Positions 12,141-24,585 of a stretch of DNA of 64,000 bases are shown here, in pieces. The stretch comes from Inia geoffrensis (Eukaryota; Chordata; Mammalia; Artiodactyla; Iniidae), in assembly GCA_036417435.1 (NCBI GenBank), contig CM070904.1:41450408-41514407 (forward strand), written 5' to 3'. Made by a program: the position numbers and the translations under genes. The notes under the pieces were generated by a model. It saw only the letters and a list, made by a program, of their open reading frames with translations, made no database searches and was not told where the DNA came from. Position 1 is the first letter of the stretch, and the number at the start of each line of letters is the position of its first letter.

Positions 12141-12400
12141 TTATCTACATATGACAATTTTACTCATTTCTTCTTCCCCAGTTCTTATCCCTTCTCCTAT
12201 AAATGACTTTAAAGTATATCCCACACTTTGTACCATTTCATCCATACACACTTTTATATATCTTCCTAAGAAACAAGACTAATTACAATGACAACAGAAA
12301 AACCACAGTATTTTTTACACCTTGTAGGAGGATGATTTTCAAAAAATTACAAACAGGACTCTCATACAAAGTGTCAAAAATTAGTTAACTCATTTATGAT
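12141..12400. mobile_element. possible old L1 3' UTR fragment
   Basis: 'tataaatgactttaaagtatatcccac' and 'catttcatccatacacac' resemble an ancient L1 3' UTR type ('gaagcaaatcccagacatcatatcatttcatc'). Weak. Confidence 0.35.
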
Positions 12401-13362
12401 TAAAGAAGCATGATTGTAAGGTTCAAGGAGAATTGGAGAGGACAGAGAACTTCTAGCAAAGATGGAATATCAGTTGTTTTATTTGGATTAGATTGAATTT
12501 ATGCTCCAATTGTAAACAACTAAAAGGAGAGCAAAATATATAAAACAACAGTTTTTAGACATTGGCCAATAGGTAGCATGGAACCATGATCCTAAGGGAA
12601 GAAAACCAAATGAGGTGAGCCTTACAATCACCATGGCTTTCTGGATAGAGAATTTTCTGGATTATGGTGCCAGGAACGATACCCCAACAAGAATATAGTG
12701 AAGTGGCAGAAATCAGAGGTCTGCGAGGTAGAGGAGGCTGAAATTTGAAGGGCAAAATATTGAAGAGAGTAGAGCTAGGCAAAGAAAGGAATCTAGATAT
12801 CCATATAGGGGTCCCTTTAAGTCCTTGGTTAAAACTAATTTGCACATGCATGGAGTGAAGCTCCATGAGTTCAGACAAAGAATGACTCCTGGGAAGCTGC
12901 AAGGTGTACACATTCCGAAGGTCACATAAGTCTGGGAGATATTTCAATTCTACCGAGCCAGCTCAGAGATAACTCTTCAAGCCCTCAGGCCATTTGACAA
13001 TGACCTGACAAGGGTTATGCCCTAGAAGAAGGGCTAAATTAGCCCTAGTGTAAAGTCTACTCTACAGTTACCCTAATGAAATTTAGACAAACCTTAGAAG
13101 GATCAAGGAGATCCACCAGTAACTTTACTGCCTGCCAGAACAAACTTCAACACACTTAAATAGAAGACAAAATTTGTTTTAATTAAAAAAAATAAAAATT
13201 GAACATTTTTATTCAATGTGTAACATTGAAATTGAAACAGTGTAACATTCACAATGTCTAAGAGTGATTTGTGACTAGAAGAAGACATGATCTGGGCTTA
13301 GGCACTGCTAATAATATTTTGCTTCTTGAGCTCTGATCTGATGTCTGATTAAACTATTGGAT

Positions 13363-13365
<3 letters not shown>
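12401..13365. other. intronic sequence, possible ancient L1 5' relic
   Basis: Nothing firm. The piece 'ctgcctgccagaacaaacttcaacacac' near 13130 recalls ancient L1 5' regions but I cannot place it. The two minus-strand ORFs here (12947-12555 and 12925-12713) are frames of the same unrecognised DNA. Confidence 0.35.

Positions 13366-13410
<45 letters not shown>
13366..13410. repeat. (TA)n microsatellite
   Basis: About 22 uninterrupted TA units. Unlike the others it is not inside a young L1 3' UTR. Confidence 0.95.
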
Positions 13411-13413
<3 letters not shown>

Positions 13414-13685
13414 ACATTCAGCATGTTTTCTAAATTTTCTTATTAATTCTAGTAGCTTTCTTTATTGGTTCATGTATTTAGGTTTTCCTCATCATATAAT
13501 CATACAACCTATATATAATCATATAATCTGCAAATAACTATTTTTATCTAGCTTTTTGATATTTACATCATTTTATTCTGGACATATTTTATTAGAAGGA
13601 ACTTTCTAAATAATGCTAAAAATCAAATAAAAATTATTTCAGTTTTTTACTGGTTTCAATCATAATGTGATGCTTGAGCCATTCT
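13411..13685 (-). mobile_element. older L1 ORF2 fragment, left part (antisense)
   Basis: 'attctagtagctttctttattgg', 'ctgcaaataactatttttatc', 'attttattctggac' are a strongly diverged version of the antisense L1 reverse-transcriptase region. It stops where the younger L1 starts; its continuation may be 20870-21060. Confidence 0.5.
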
Positions 13686-14357
13686 TTTAAATAGAAGTTT
13701 AGTTGAGTTGCAACATTATATTAGTTTCAGGTGTACAGAATAGTGATTCAGTATTTTTCTAGATTATACTCCATTGAAAGTTATTATAAGATAATGGCTA
13801 TAATTCCCTATACTATACCATATATCCTTATTACTTATCTATTTTATACATAGTAGTTTGTATCTATTAATCTCATACCCCTAATGTGCCCCTCTCTACT
13901 TCCCTCTCTCCATTGGTAACCACTAGTTTGTCTTCTGTATTTGTGAGTCTTTTCTCTTTTGCTAAGTACATTCATTTGCATCATTTTTTAGATTCCATAC
14001 GTAAGTGATATCTTACATTATTTGTCTTTCTCTGACTTATTTAACTAAGCATAATATTCTCTAGGTTCATCTACATTGCTACAAATGGCAGAATTTCATT
14101 CTTTTTTATGGCTGAGTAATATTTCATTGTATATATAAAATACATCTTCCTTATCCATTCGTCTGTTGATGGACACTTGGGTTGCTTCTTTATCTTGGAT
14201 ATTGTAAATAGTGTTGATATGAACATTGGGGTGCATGCATCTTTTTGAATTACTGTTTTAGTTGGGTTTTTCTCTGGATATATAGCCAGGAGTGGAATCG
14301 GTCGTTCGTATGGTAGTTCTATTTTTAGTTTTTTTGAGGAATCTGCATACTGTTTTT

Positions 14358-14567
14358 TTTTTTTTTTTTTTTTTTTGTGGTACGCGGGCCTCTCACTGTT
14401 GTGGCCTCTCCCATTGCGGAGCACAGGCTCCAGACGCGCAGGCTCAGTGGCCATGGCTCATGGGCCCTGCCGCTCCGCGGCATGTGGGGTCTTCCCGAAC
14501 CGGAACGTGAACCCGCGTCCCCTGCATCGGCAGGCGGACTCTCAACCACTGCGCCACCAGGGAAGCC
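14358..14567 (-). mobile_element. CHR-type SINE inside L1 A
   Basis: Poly(T), 'gtggtacgcgggcctctcactg', reversed body, ending 'ccaccagggaagcc'. Flanked by a perfect 15-bp duplication 'ctgcatactgttttt' (14343-14357 and 14568-14582) of L1 sequence, so it is younger than L1 A. Confidence 0.96.
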
Positions 14568-17500
14568 CTGCATACTGTTTTTGATAGTGGCTGCAGTAAT
14601 TTACATTCCCAGCAACAGTGTACATGGGTTTCCTTTTCTCCATATCCTTGCCAACATTTGTTATTTGTAGACATTTTGATGATAGCCATGCTGACAGGTG
14701 TGAAGTGATACCTCATTGTGGTTTTGATTCACATTTTTCTAATAGTGACATTGAGAATCTTTTCATGCACCTCTTAGCCATCTGTATGTCTTCTTTGGAA
14801 AAATGTCTATTCAGTTCTTTTGCCCATTTTTTTGATTGGGTTGTTTGTTTTGTTGATATTGTGTTCTATGAACTGTTTATATATTTTGGATATTAACCCC
14901 TTGTTAGTCATATCATTTACATGTATTTTCTCCCATTCTACAGGTTGTCTTTTTGTTTTGTCAATGGTTTCCACTGTTATGTAAAAACTTTTCAGTTTGT
15001 CCCATTTGTTTATTTTTGCTTTCATTTCTTTTGCTTTAGGAGATACATTCAAAAAATATTGCTATGATTTATGTCAAAGAGTGTTCTTGCCTATGTTCAC
15101 TTCTATGAGTTTTATGGTTTCAGATCTTACATTTAGATCTTTAATCCATTCTGAGTTTATTTTTGTATGTGGTGTGAGGTAATGTTCCAATCTCATTGTT
15201 TTACATGTAGCTGTCCAGTTTTCCCAGCACCACTTATTGAAGAGATTGTCTTTTCTCTCTTGTATATTCTGGCCTCCTTTGCTGTAGATTAATTGACTGT
15301 AGGTGCATGGGTTTATTTCTGGGCTCTCTATTTTGTTCCATTGACCTATGTTTTTGTGCCAGCACCATGATGTTTTTATTCCTGTAACTTTGCAGTACAA
15401 TCTGAAGTCAGGGAGGGTGATACCTCCAGCTTTGTTCTTCTTTCTCAAGATTACTTTGGCAATGAGAGGTCTTTTGTGATTCCATATGAATTTTAGGATT
15501 ATTTGTTCTAGTTCTGTAAAAAACGTCCTGGGTACTTTGATTGGTATTGCATTAAATCTGTAGATTGCTTTGGGCAGTATAGCCATTTTAATAATATTGA
15601 TTCTTCCAATCCAAGAGCACGAGGATATCTTTCCACTTCTTTATATCATCTTCAATTTCCTTTATCAGTGTTTTATAGTTTTCAGAGTACAGGCCTTTCA
15701 TCTCTTGGTTAAGTTTATTCATAGGTATTTTATTCTTTTTGCTGTGATTTTAAATGGGTTTTTTTTTTTTTTACTTTCTCATTCCGATAGTTCATTATTA
15801 GCATATAGAAAAGCAACAAATTTCTGTATATTAATATTGAATCCTGCAACCTTGCTGAATTCATTTATTAATTTGAATAGTTTTGGGGTAGAGATTTTAG
15901 AGTTTTCTGTATAAAGTATCATGTCATCTGCTAATAGTGACAGTTTTACTTCTTTTCCAATTTGAACGCCTTTTATTTATTTTTTCTTGTATGGCTGCTG
16001 TGTCTAGGATTTCCAATACTATGTTAAATGGTGGGGGGCGGGGAGAGGTGAGAGTCGGGTATCTTTGTCTTATTCCTGAATTTAGACAAAAGGCTTTCAG
16101 CTTTTCACTGCTGAGGATGATGTTAGCCGTGTGTTTGTCATAAATGGCTTTTATTATGTTGAGATAAATTCCCTCTATACCAACTTTGATGAGAGTTTTT
16201 ATCATGAATAAATATTGAATTTTGTCAAATGCTTTTCCTGCATCTGTTGAGATGATCTTGTGATATTTATCCTTCCTTTCGTTAATGTAGTGTATCACAT
16301 TAGTTGATTTGTGAATCTTGGTCCATCCTTATAACTCTGAAATAAATCCCACTTGATCATGTTGTATGATCCTTCTTACGTATTGTTGGATTTGGTTTGC
16401 TAATATTTTGTTGAGGATTTTTTGCCTCTATATTCATCAGAATAATTGGCCTGTAATTTTATTTTTTTTGTAGTGTCTTTGTCTGGTTTTGGTATCATGG
16501 CAAGGTCGGCCTTGTAGAATGAATTTGGGAATGTTCCAGCCTCTTCAATTTTTTGAAATAGTTTGAGAAGGATAAGTTTTAGTTCTTCTTTGTATGTTTA
16601 GTACAATTCCCCTGTGGAGCCTTCTGGTCAGTCCTGGACTTTTGTGTGCTAGGAATTTTTGTATTCACTTTCATTACTAGTGATCATTCTCTTCAAATGA
16701 TCTGTTTCTTCTTGATTCAGTCCTGTCAGCTTGTAGCTTTCTCGAAATTTGTCCATTTCTTCTAGGTTGTCCAATTTGTTGGCATAGTAACTGTTTGTAG
16801 TATTGTCTTATGATTTTTTGTATTTCTGTGGTATCACTTTTCATTCCTTCTCTTTCATTTCTTATTTTGTTTATTTGTCCCCCTCTCTTTTCCTCTTGGT
16901 GAGCCTGGCAAAAGGTTTATCAATACTGTTTATCTTTTTAAAAAAACCTGATCCTGGTTTCACTAATCTATTTTTTTAATCATTATTTTATTTCTTCTCT
17001 TATCTTTATTATTTTCTTCCTTCTGCTGAGTTTGGGATTTGTTTGTTCTTTTTCTGGTTCTTTTAGGTAGTAAGTTAGGTTGTTTATTTGGGATTTTTCA
17101 TATTTCTTGAGGAAGGCCTGCAGTGCTATAAACTTCCTTCTTAGAACTGCTTATGCTGTATCCCATAGATTTTGGAGTATTGTGTTTCCATTTTCATTTG
17201 TCTTGAGGTATTTTCTGATTTCTTCTTTGGTTTTTTTCATTAACCCATTGGTTCTTTAGTAGCATGTTGTTTGGACACCATGTTTTAGTTATTTTCCCTT
17301 TTTTCTTCCTCTAATTGATTTCTAGTTGCATAACTTTGTTGTCAGAAAGAGGGTTGATATAATTTCTATCCTCTTAAATTTGTTGAGATCTGTTTTGTGG
17401 TTTAGCATGTGTTCTATCCTGTAGAGTATCCCATGTGCACTTGAAAAGTATTCTGTTGTTTTTGGGTGTAATGTCTTGTAGATGTCCATTAAGTTCTATG

Positions 17501-17849
17501 GTCTAATGTGTCATTTAAGACCGCTGTTGTCCTATTGCTGGTTTTTGTTTGTTTGTTTGTTTTATTTGGTTTTTTTTCAGTCTGGATGATCTTTCCATTG
17601 ATGTAAGTGTGGTGTTAAAATTCCTGACTGTTTTTCTATTTTTTGTATTATTGTCAATTTCTCCTCTTATGACTATTATTATTTGCTTTATATATTTAGG
17701 TACTCCCATACTTAGTGCATATATTTTAATGAGTGTAATACCCTCTTCTTGTATTTGTCCCTTTATCATTATATAATGCCCTTCTTTGTCTTTTGTAATA
17801 GCCTTTGTTTTCAAGTCTGTTTTGTCTGATATGAGTATTCCTCCCCCTG

Positions 17850-17935
17850 CTTTCTTTTCTTTTCATTTGCACTTTTCACTTTCACATTTTCACTTTTCTT
17901 TTCATCTTTTCTTTTCATTTTCACTTTCAGTCTGT
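17850..17935. repeat. TTTTCA-type simple repeat inside L1 ORF2
   Basis: Imperfect runs of 'cttttcattt' and 'cactttcac' replace the usual endonuclease-coding sequence. The antisense frame stays open and reads as Lys/Glu-rich. Confidence 0.7.
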
Positions 17936-18559
17936 CTGTTTCTTTAGCTCTAAAGTGAGTCTCTTGTAGGCAGCATATTGAATGGTCTTTTTTATTTATC
18001 CAGTCAGCCACCCTATGTCTTTTGATTGGAAGATATAGTCCATTGACATTTAAAGTAATTATTGATAGGTATGTACTTTTGCCATTTCATTACTTGTTTT
18101 CTGGTTGTTTTTGTAGCTCTTCCTGTTGATGTCTTCTTTTTGTTTCTTCCCTGTGGATTGATAATTTTCTTTAGCAATATGTTCGTGTTCCTTTGTTTTT
18201 AGTTTTTGTTTAAGTGTTGTAGGTTTTGAGTTGTGGTTACCATAGAGTTCATATACATTGATCTCTAACTATATCTACTTGTTTCAAATTGGTAATCATT
18301 TAAGTTCAAACAGATTCTAAAAGGTCTACATTTTTTATTCCCCTCCCCCACATTTTGTGGTTTTGATGTCATGTTTTACATCTTCATGCTTATCCCTTAA
18401 CTGTCTCTTGTAGTTATAGTTGCTTTTACAACTTTTTTTGTCTTTTAATCTTCATAATGGCTTATTTAAGTGGTTGATCCTCAATCATTACTATAAATTT
18501 GCCTTTCCCAGTGGAATTTTCCCTTTCCTATAGATTCTTACTTTTTCCTTACTTAGGGA

Positions 18560-19880
18560 AGACCTTCTAACATTTCTTTTAGGCTAGGTTAGGATCGATG
18601 AACTCTTAGTTTTTACTTGTCTGAGATATTCTTTATCTCTCTTTCTATTCTAACTGATAATCTTGCTGAGTAGGGTACCCTAGGTGCAGGATTTTCCCTT
18701 TCAGCACTTTGAATATTTCATGCCACTCCTTTCTGGGCCTCCAGAGTTTCTGTAGAGAAATCAGCTGATAACTTTATCAGCAAGGGGATACAAGGGGGAT
18801 ACCCTTGTATATGACACTTTGTTTTTCTTCTTGCTACCTTTAGGATTCTCTCTTTATCTTTAACTTTTGCCATTTTAATTATGATACGTCTCTGTGTGGG
18901 TCTGTTTTGGTTCATCTTGTTGGGGACCATCTGTGCTCCCTGTACCCAGATATCTATTTTCTTCAGTTTTGGGAAGTTTTCAGCCATAATTTCCTCATAC
19001 ACATTTTTGATCCCCTTCTCTCTTCTCCTCCTGGACCCCTATAATGTGAATTATGGTATGCTTAATGTTATCTCATAGATCTCTTAAATTGTTTTTTTAA
19101 ATTTATTTTCCTTTAATATATTTATTTATTTTTGGCTGTGTTGGGGTCTTCATTGCTGTGTGTGGGCTTTCTCTAGTTGCAGTGAGTGGCGGCTACTCTT
19201 CACTGCGGTACGCAGGCTTCTCATGGCAGTGGCTTCTCTCTGTTGCAGAGTACGGGCTCTAGGCACGCAGCTTCAGTAGTTGTGGCATGCGGGCTCAGTG
19301 GCTGTTGCTCGCGGGCTCTAAAGTGCAGGCTCAGTAGTTGTGGCACATGGGTTTAGTTGCTCCGCTGCATGCGGGATATTCCCGGACCAGGGATCGAACC
19401 TGTGTCCCCTGCATTGGCAGGCAGATTCTTAACCACTGCTCTACCAGGGAAGTCCTGTTTTTATTTTTTAAGTTTGTTTTCTTTTTGCTGTTCTGATTGG
19501 ATGATTTCCATTATTCTGCTTCCAGATCACGTTCTGCCTTCTTTATTGCTTAGTCTGCTATTCATTCCTTCCTGTGTTTTTTATTTCAGCTATTGAATTC
19601 TTCATTTATGATTTTGTCTTTTTTATATTTTCTGTTTCCTTCCTTATTAACACATTCACTGTGTACATCAGTTCTTTTCCTTAATTCAGTTAACATTTTT
19701 ATTACCAGTGCCTTGAATTCTTTAGCTGGTAAAATGTTTATTTCTGTATCACTATGTATTTTTTCAGGGGTTTTCTCTTGCTCTTTCAGTTGAGACTAGT
19801 TCCTCTACCTTTTCATTTTGCTTGACTCTCTCTGCCTTTAATGAATATAGCAGTCTTGAAGGGTGTCCTTATGTGGGAGC
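18560..19880 (-). pseudogene. L1 A ORF1 relic
   Basis: A minus-strand frame at 19002-18718 carries the ORF1 RNA-binding region and C-terminal domain signature: 'EIMAENFPKLKK', 'RRIIIKMAKVKDKERILKVA' and 'LSADFSTETLEAQK'. The N-terminal coiled-coil part lies right of the SINE (19457-19880). Broken by the SINE and by frameshifts. Confidence 0.75.
19105..19456 (-). mobile_element. longer tRNA-derived cetartiodactyl SINE inside L1 A
   Basis: Starts 'tttatttatttttggctgtgttgggg', includes repeated 'cagtagttgtggcacatggg' modules and ends 'ctaccagggaagtcctg'. It is about 350 bp, longer and older than the CHR copies ending 'gtgagaggcccgcg'. It splits the L1 A ORF1 relic. Confidence 0.85.
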
Positions 19881-20869
19881 ACCGCTATACAGACTGCATG
19901 TGCCCAGTGTCATTGGTGGGAGAGCTGCATTTGATGTGGATGCAAGTCACATCTTCCCTCAGGGTTGCTGGCAGCTTTTGCCTGGTGGGGGGTAGGTGCT
20001 AGAGCTGGTGCCAGATGTTGGGCAGGACTTCCCCTTTGCTCAAGGGTCATCACTGCACTGTCAAGGGTGGGGTCTGATCCCAAGTTTCTAGAGCAGAAGC
20101 TCTGAGGGTTGGCCCCAAGCTGGTTCTGTTCCCTTTAAGTGTATGTTTTTCCCTCTCCCTGTACCAGGACCCTTACCTCAGAGGGGCAGAGCGTTGAAGC
20201 AAGAGGGGCCCATGCAGGCTCTTGGCTCATGTCAGCAGTAGACAGAGGTTAGATATACTGCCTGTACAGGTGCTCATGGCTCCATTCAGATGCAGCCTTA
20301 GGTGCAAGTCCCCTTTGTCCCTCAGAGCTAATCACTGCCCCCAGCCTCTGTTGCCCCTGCCCTTTTGTGGAACTGCTCCACAGGGTAGGCAGGACCCCTG
20401 TAGACTCTTGGCTTATATCAGGGGGTGAGCTGTGGTGGAGCAGCTGCCATCAGAGATCTGGGTTCCTGCTGAGGCACTGCTTGTGTAAGCACCACCAATG
20501 GCCACCGCCTCCCCACCCGGGCTCGTCCCTGGGATCGGGTCGCCTCTGCGTCCTATGGTCAAGTCCTTTCCCTGGTTGTGGCCACCCCAAATCCAGTGTC
20601 ACAACATGGAGTGAGTGGAGCTGGAGTGTTCATTTGGCTCAGGCTGGGGCATATGTCAAGGCAGCCCAGGGAAACCAGCAGCTGCTAAAGCAGACCCCTC
20701 TCCATCCTGCCTTGGGGGCTAGCCAGCCCCACACATTCCTCATGAGCAGAGTCCAGGCTTCTAACAGCCCTTCTTTTATTCCCAGTTGTCCTCCAACCAG
20801 CCAGGGGGGCTTGTCTCCACTCCATACTATCCCTTGAGTTAATTGTGAGCATATACATATATATATATA

Positions 20870-21060
20870 TTTCAGTAAGTTTTAAAATTTCCCTTGGGGA
20901 GGAGGCTTTCTGTATCTGTTATTGTATCTCCTTTCATTTTCATTTCATTTATTTTTTTTCTCTTCATTTATTTTGGCTAGATATGCCAGAAGTTTGTCTA
21001 TTTTAGTTTTAATTTTTTTCTCTCAATTCTAGTCTTTTTATTTTTGTTTGTTGTACTTAA
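20870..21060 (-). mobile_element. older L1 ORF2 fragment, right part (antisense)
   Basis: 'ctgtatctgttattgtatctcctttcatttt' followed by 'ttggctagatatgccagaagtttgtctatttta' is antisense L1 ORF2 sequence N-terminal to that at 13411-13685. This fits an older copy split by L1 A, though part of it is missing. Confidence 0.55.
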
Positions 21061-21427
21061 TCTATTTGGGGGGGGGCGGTTAAGGTGCATATTTTTCCAA
21101 CTAGAATAAAGCACTTGTTAATGTGTGTTAATACTGCATTTTGTAGTAATGAAAACATTCAAGGATGTTAATATCAAGGATATTACAGGATTTATTTATA
21201 ATAGAATTGGGCAGGGTGAGACCAGCTGGAATATTAAGAGTTTGGCTCTGACCTTAAGTTTGATATGAAGTATTCCCATTTTCAGTGTTCTCTAAAAAGC
21301 TCATCAAAATACAAATGTTCTGTGTCTTACATATACTTTGTAAAACAGCTGTTTACATTTTTAAATTTCAAAGGCTTTCCTACTTATTTAATCTTTTTTA
21401 ATTTATTTCTATTTCCATTTTAAAAAA
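21061..21427. other. intronic sequence, nothing recognised
   Basis: Apart from a G8 run at its start, no repeat or exon was seen. Confidence 0.5.
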
Positions 21428-21436
21428 GTGGTTTGC

Positions 21437-21565
21437 AAATGTAAACTAGATAGCTAGTGGGAAGCAGGCACATAGCACAGGGAGATCAGCTTACTGCTTT
21501 GTGACCACCTAGAGGGGTGGGATAGGGAGGGTGGGAGGGAGACACAAGAGGGAAGAGATATGGGG

Positions 21566-21601
<36 letters not shown>

Positions 21602-21676
21602 CTGATTCACTTTGTTATAAAGCAGAAACTAACATTGTAAACCAATTATACTCCAATAAAGATGTTAAAAAAAAAT
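21437..21676 (+). mobile_element. short 5'-truncated L1 3' end (sense)
   Basis: Sense cetartiodactyl L1 3' UTR: 'agctagtgggaagcaggcac', 'cagggagatcagctta', 'aggggtgggatagggagggt', ending 'caataaagatgttaaaaaaa' with an AATAAA signal. Flanked by 'gtggtttgc' at 21428-21436 and 21677-21685, a 9-bp duplication. Confidence 0.92.
21570..21600. repeat. (TA)n microsatellite in L1 3' UTR
   Basis: About 15 TA units at the usual position in the L1 3' UTR. Confidence 0.92.
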
Positions 21677-21685
21677 GTGGTTTGC

Positions 21686-22855
21686 TTAGGAGACTTGTGT
21701 GTGATATTTGTTGATGTCAACAAATATTGACATATGCTTTTTTCAAGAATATGCTATGCTTGAAAAAAAATGAGTTATTGCCTTTCTTAGGATGCATGCA
21801 CATATATGGAAAAATTCAGCTCTATTTATAGTAGTTTTCAATATTCTTGTGTCCATATTTGTCATTAGCCATTTGAAAAGTTATAGACTGACAGTGGTCT
21901 ACTAGAGCATGCTATTATGATTGTATTTCTGTCAGATTCTCCTTGCTTTTATAATTGTGTTTCATTTCTGTAGTTTGATACCATGGTATTTAGCACAATA
22001 AACTTCATAAATGTTTGCTTCAATGGATCTTTTTTCATCAAAACTTTGCCTTTTTATTCTATTTTGTCTTCCTTCTGCTTTACTTTCTTTTTATTTGTGT
22101 TATCTTCACTCAATATTTTCTATGCTATTTTCTTTTGAAAAAGACTTCTATTAGAAGTATACATTCATTTTCTTTGGCTTTTCATAGGACCGTTTAAAAT
22201 TTATTCTAATTTTTAAAACTGGCATCTGTTGTGTTTTATGCTTTAAAAGAAGGATCCTTGAAGTTTTGACTGTTTCCATTTGCTTTCATTTTTCTATGCA
22301 CTTGCATAATTTAACATTACTACTTTCTTTCATTTTTATAAACAATATTGAATATATATCTCTGTTTTAAACTTATGAAAAATATTAAATTAAGAGCCCT
22401 GTATATCAAAGATATTTAGCTTGTTTTATTTCTTCCCCAAACTTCCTATCTTTGTCAATATAATCTGACATTATAGGTAGATGATTTTTTTGTCAGTTTC
22501 TGTATCTTACATAATCACATGTTATTTGTGGATTTTGACATAGGAAATGTTCATCTTTTCTCTTTTCCTATTAGACCATTTTTGCTTTTAAGAGCATGTT
22601 ACTCTTTAATTGTTGTTTTAATTATATCACCTCAAGTAAGTTGAAATGAAACCTCATGTTTCTCTTTACTTCATTTTAACAAAATTTCAAGTTCAAGTGT
22701 TTTAGTGTATTCTAAGCCCATAACCATTTTTCCTACACTACCTCTCATTTTCACCTATTACTAGATGCTTCTTTATCCGTGTTGCATTATTCTGTTATCC
22801 ACTGTTGTTATGGCTTAGGTCTTTATATCTGCATTTTCCCTTTCCAATTCTAGGA
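21686..22855. other. AT-rich intronic sequence
   Basis: Low-GC DNA with many T-rich runs. Possibly very old L1, but no block is firm enough to call. Confidence 0.4.
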
Positions 22856-22859
22856 AATT

Positions 22860-23810
22860 TTTAATCATCTTCTGATGAGGTATAAGTGTAATACATTAAA
22901 ATGCACAAATCTTAAGGTTACAACCTGATGCATTTTTACTTTTTATACATCTGATTAAGCACCAAACACATCAAAATATAGGCTAATTTCAGTGCCCTAT
23001 ACGTGCCTTAATGCCACTTTTCAGTTTTTATGCATAGTTCCCTGCCCCAAGTTAGTCACTCTCTGTACTTTCACACCTATTCCTTTTGCCTGCCTTGAAC
23101 TTCACATAGTTGGAATAATGCAATATGTACTCTCTTATGTCTGAAATCATTAGCTTAATATTTTGTCTTTTACATTATAGAAATGGAATCATACAGTATG
23201 TTTTTGTGTGTCTAGCTTATTTTGCTCAATATAATGTTTTTGAGATTTATGAGTGTTGTTGAGAAGGTCAGTAGTTTGACCTTTTTTGTTGCTAAATAGT
23301 ATTTCATTGTAGGTATCATTTATTTACGTATTCTCTTGTTAGGGGGCATTTGGGTCATTTTCAGTTTAGGGCTATTATGAATATAGCTACTGTGAACATT
23401 CTGAGTCATTTTGTGGATATATGCACTCATTTCTCTTCAGTGCATATTTAAGAGTGAAAGAGCTAGGTCATAAAATAGGAGTATATTTATTATTAGAAAC
23501 GTTCAGGCAATTTTCAAAGTTACAGAACTATTTTACACTACTTTCAGCAATATATGAAAGTTTCAGTTCTAATACAACCTCACCTACATTTGGAGTTTTG
23601 GGTTTTTTCTCTTTTTTTCCCTCCTTAAATTTTAGACATTCCATTGGGTTTGTAGTAATATCTCATTGTTATTTTAATTTGCATTTCCCTGATGACTAAT
23701 AATATTGAATAACTTTTCATAGGCTTATGGCCATTTAGGTATCTTATTTGTAAAATGCCTGTTCAAATCATTTACCTGTTTGTTTTTTAAATGCATCGAT
23801 TTATTTTGGG
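22860..23810 (-). mobile_element. older L1 3' end, left half (antisense)
   Basis: Antisense L1M-type 3' region: 'gatgaggtataagtgtaatac', 'ggttacaacctgatgcatttt', 'gaaatggaatcatacagtatg', 'ttgctcaatataatgtttttgag', 'ttaatttgcatttccctgatgact'. It stops in mid ORF2 at about 23800, exactly where a younger L1 starts, and resumes at 30285. Confidence 0.8.
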
Positions 23811-24129
23811 GGGAGAGGAGGTGGTTTTCTTCTCCCCCCCATATTTATTGAGAAATAATTAACACATATCATTGTGTAAGTTTAAAGGTATATAATGTAA
23901 TATTTTGATATGCATATGTATTGTGAAATGATTTCCACAATAAGGTCAGTTAACACATCCATCAACTCACATAAATGCCTTTTGTAAAAGTTTTGTGGTG
24001 AGAACTTTTAACATCTACTCTCTTAGCAAATTTCAAGTATACAGTACAGTATTGTTAGCTATAGTTATCATGCTATATGTTACATCCCCAGAACTTATTC
24101 ATCTTGTAAGTGAAAGTTTGTACCTTTGA

Positions 24130-24554
24130 CCAACATTTCACCATTTTCCATACTCCCTAGCCCATGGCAACCACTATTCAACTCTGTTTTTATGAATTTG
24201 ACATGTTTTCCACATATAAGTGAGATCATCCAGTATTTTTCTTTCTCTGTATGACTTATTTCACTTAGCATAATGCCCTCAAGGTTCATCCATGTTGTCG
24301 CAAATGGCAGGATTTTCTTTTTAAAAGCTGAATAATATTACATTTATATATGTGTGTCTATATATGTACATATATGTATGCCACATTTTCTTTATCCATT
24401 CATTTGTTGACTGACCCTTTGGCTGTTTCTGTGTCTTCGCTATTATGAATAATACTACAATGAAAATTGAGGTGCAGATACCTCTTCAAGATGGTGATTT
24501 CACTTCCTTTGGATATATACCTAGATATGGGATTGCTGAATATTATGGTAGTAC

Positions 24555-24585
<31 letters not shown>

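Larger units (their letters stand above)
14000..18060 (-). pseudogene. L1 A ORF2 (endonuclease-reverse transcriptase) relic
   Basis: Pieces of the L1 ORF2 protein follow in order on the minus strand. The endonuclease start near 18010-17515 has 'CCLQETHF' and 'DKEGHYIMIKG'. The reverse-transcriptase fingers and palm lie around 16300 ('[20 protein letters not shown]'). The later part at 15586-15074 has '[16 protein letters not shown]' and '[16 protein letters not shown]', and the C-terminus at 14716-14071 has '[16 protein letters not shown]' and 'KCPSTDEWIRKMYF'. Several frameshifts, stops and one SINE break it. Between about 17850 and 17935 a TTTTCA-rich stretch adds a Lys-rich insertion to the endonuclease. 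Confidence 0.85.
13690..20835 (-). mobile_element. near full-length antisense L1 ('L1 A')
   Basis: Read right to left: a GC-rich 5' UTR (20835 to about 19880), an ORF1 relic, an ORF2 relic and a 3' UTR ending 'ttgcaacattatattagtttcaggtgtacag' near 13690. Two SINEs interrupt it (14358-14567 and about 19105-19456). Without them the element is about 6.6 kb, close to a full-length L1. Stops and frameshifts throughout mean it is dead. Confidence 0.85.

Noticed and set aside
20367..20837. 156-codon plus-strand ORF in GC-rich DNA
   Set aside because: Lies in the antisense 5' UTR of L1 A, where GC-rich noncoding sequence gives long chance frames.
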